The notes under the pieces were generated by a model. The model saw only the letters and a list, made by a program, of their open reading frames with translations. It searched no databases and was not told the DNA's origin. This document shows positions 6,367-6,624 of a stretch of DNA of 6,624 bases, in pieces. The DNA is from Candidatus Acetothermia bacterium JdFR-50 (GTDB taxonomy: Bacteria > Bipolaricaulota > Bipolaricaulia > Bipolaricaulales > Bipolaricaulaceae): contig MTNL01000108.1 in the NCBI GenBank assembly GCA_002010365.1, forward strand, positions 1 to 6,624, read 5' to 3'. How positions within the stretch are numbered: position 1 is the first letter of the stretch; each line of letters opens with the position of its first letter. Both the position numbers and the translations under genes were made by a program.

Positions 6367-6395
6367 ATATTACCCCATCCCGGCGAAAACGCAAA
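6367..6395 (-). promoter_or_regulatory. Possible promoter for the EF-G gene
   Basis: On the minus strand TAATAT (6372-6367) can serve as a -10 box, with TTTGCG (6395-6390) 17 nt upstream as a weak -35. Transcription would start near 6360 and give a leader of about 75 nt that includes both alternative hairpins. The -10 matches the sigma-70 consensus in 4 of 6 positions, so this is only a candidate. Confidence 0.35.
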
Positions 6396-6499
6396 CGAGG
6401 GAATGTGAGCTGGTCCCGGGGGTCGCTCCTCGTCTTTTTTCCGGGTCCGTGCCCGAGGCACACCCATGGAATTCTTTTCTCCATCCGGAACGACAGTCG

Positions 6500-6544
6500 T
6501 TAGGAAAATCGCGACTTTGGGCTAATATTGGAAGCCACTGTAAT
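6500..6544 (+). promoter_or_regulatory. Possible promoter(s) for the flavoprotein gene
   Basis: Two overlapping candidates precede the + strand gene. One has TTAGGA (6500-6505), a 17-nt spacer and TAATAT (6523-6528). The other has TTGGGC (6517-6522), a 16-nt spacer and TGTAAT (6539-6544), the latter matching the -10 consensus in 5 of 6 positions. AGTCG (6495-6499) and CGACT (6512-6516) form a small inverted repeat over the first -35 that might be an operator. All of this is weak. Confidence 0.3.
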
Positions 6545-6569
6545 TCCTGCGGTGATCAAGGAGAAGCGG

Positions 6570-6624
6570 ATGCGATACGATGTCGCCATTGTGGGGGCGG
6601 GACCGGCGGGTCTTTTCGCCGCGC
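6570..6624 (+). CDS. FAD/NAD(P)-binding flavoprotein, N-terminus only
   Basis: Only the first 18 codons are present: MRYDVAIVGAGPAGLFAA, cut by the window edge. The hydrophobic strand followed by GAGPAG (9-14) is the dinucleotide-binding loop of a Rossmann fold, and its position at the extreme N-terminus is typical of FAD-dependent oxidoreductases of the glutathione reductase or geranylgeranyl reductase type. The VGAGPAGLFAA variant is also common in the uncharacterised FAD-dependent dehydrogenase family, but 18 residues cannot decide. The start is well supported by AAGGAG at 6558-6563, 6 nt before the ATG. The gene is divergent from EF-G and shares the 285-nt region between the two starts with it. 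Confidence 0.75.
   Translation, partial: MRYDVAIVGAGPAGLFAA

Noticed and set aside
6405..6440. Terminator on + ending in the T6 run at 6435-6440
   Set aside because: The only upstream stem is GAGC/GCTC with a large loop and several bases before the T-run, and no + strand gene ends nearby. Probably chance.
6269..6484. 71-codon minus-strand frame through the EF-G leader, overlapping its start by 16 nt
   Set aside because: Considered as a leader peptide, but its ATG at 6484 has no Shine-Dalgarno site, it begins well upstream of the likely promoter, and the translation is unremarkable.
6334..6569. Riboswitch, small RNA or mobile element in the divergent spacer
   Set aside because: I see no recognisable aptamer pattern, tRNA-like fold, terminal repeats or transposase fragment; candidate promoters and a few short inverted repeats are all that can be supported.

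Overview
The window looks like a bacterial chromosomal segment of high G+C (roughly 60-65% by eye), densely coded and with strong Shine-Dalgarno sites. The gene content suits an anaerobe that uses ferredoxin-linked 2-oxoacid metabolism: ferredoxin-type 2-oxoacid oxidoreductase, two-subunit oxygen-sensitive class I fumarase, and malic enzyme. I cannot assign a lineage with confidence. Deep-branching anaerobic or thermophilic groups such as Bipolaricaulota/Acetothermia, Chloroflexota-like or deltaproteobacterial relatives would all fit. No rRNA, tRNA, CRISPR array, transposase or phage gene was seen.

Left part (1-4070, + strand) is a five-gene metabolic run. It holds the 3' end of a 2-oxoacid:ferredoxin oxidoreductase alpha subunit (1-276), the complete beta subunit (264-1130, overlapping alpha by 13 nt), fumarase alpha (1225-2091), fumarase beta (2127-2714) and a malic enzyme (2715-4070, starting on the base after the fumarase beta stop). 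Together they can carry 2-oxoglutarate (or a similar 2-oxoacid) to the acyl-CoA, and fumarate to malate to pyruvate plus CO2. The succinyl-CoA/succinate/fumarate steps between them are not in the window.

The korB-fumarase alpha spacer and the fumarase alpha-beta spacer both contain arrays of 7-nt units headed GTGAT or GTGAC. In each, units read outward on the + strand, a non-repeated core follows, and then one or more units read on the - strand, so both are foldable palindromes. In both cases the array contains the stop codon of the upstream gene. A perfect 12-bp hairpin also lies in the last codons of fumarase alpha.

Middle (4071-4196) is a convergent spacer with a 9-bp GC-rich stem at 4145-4170, most likely a bidirectional terminator serving the malic enzyme run and the opposing gene.

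Right part (4197-6284, - strand) is one complete gene for elongation factor G, outside the usual ribosomal-protein (str) neighbourhood. Its 5' leader (about 6285-6360) carries a hairpin followed by a T-rich stretch just before the ribosome binding site. It also carries a competing upstream hairpin, a layout expected of a transcription attenuator.

Right edge (6570-6624, + strand) is the first 18 codons of a divergently transcribed FAD/NAD(P)-binding flavoprotein, cut by the window end.
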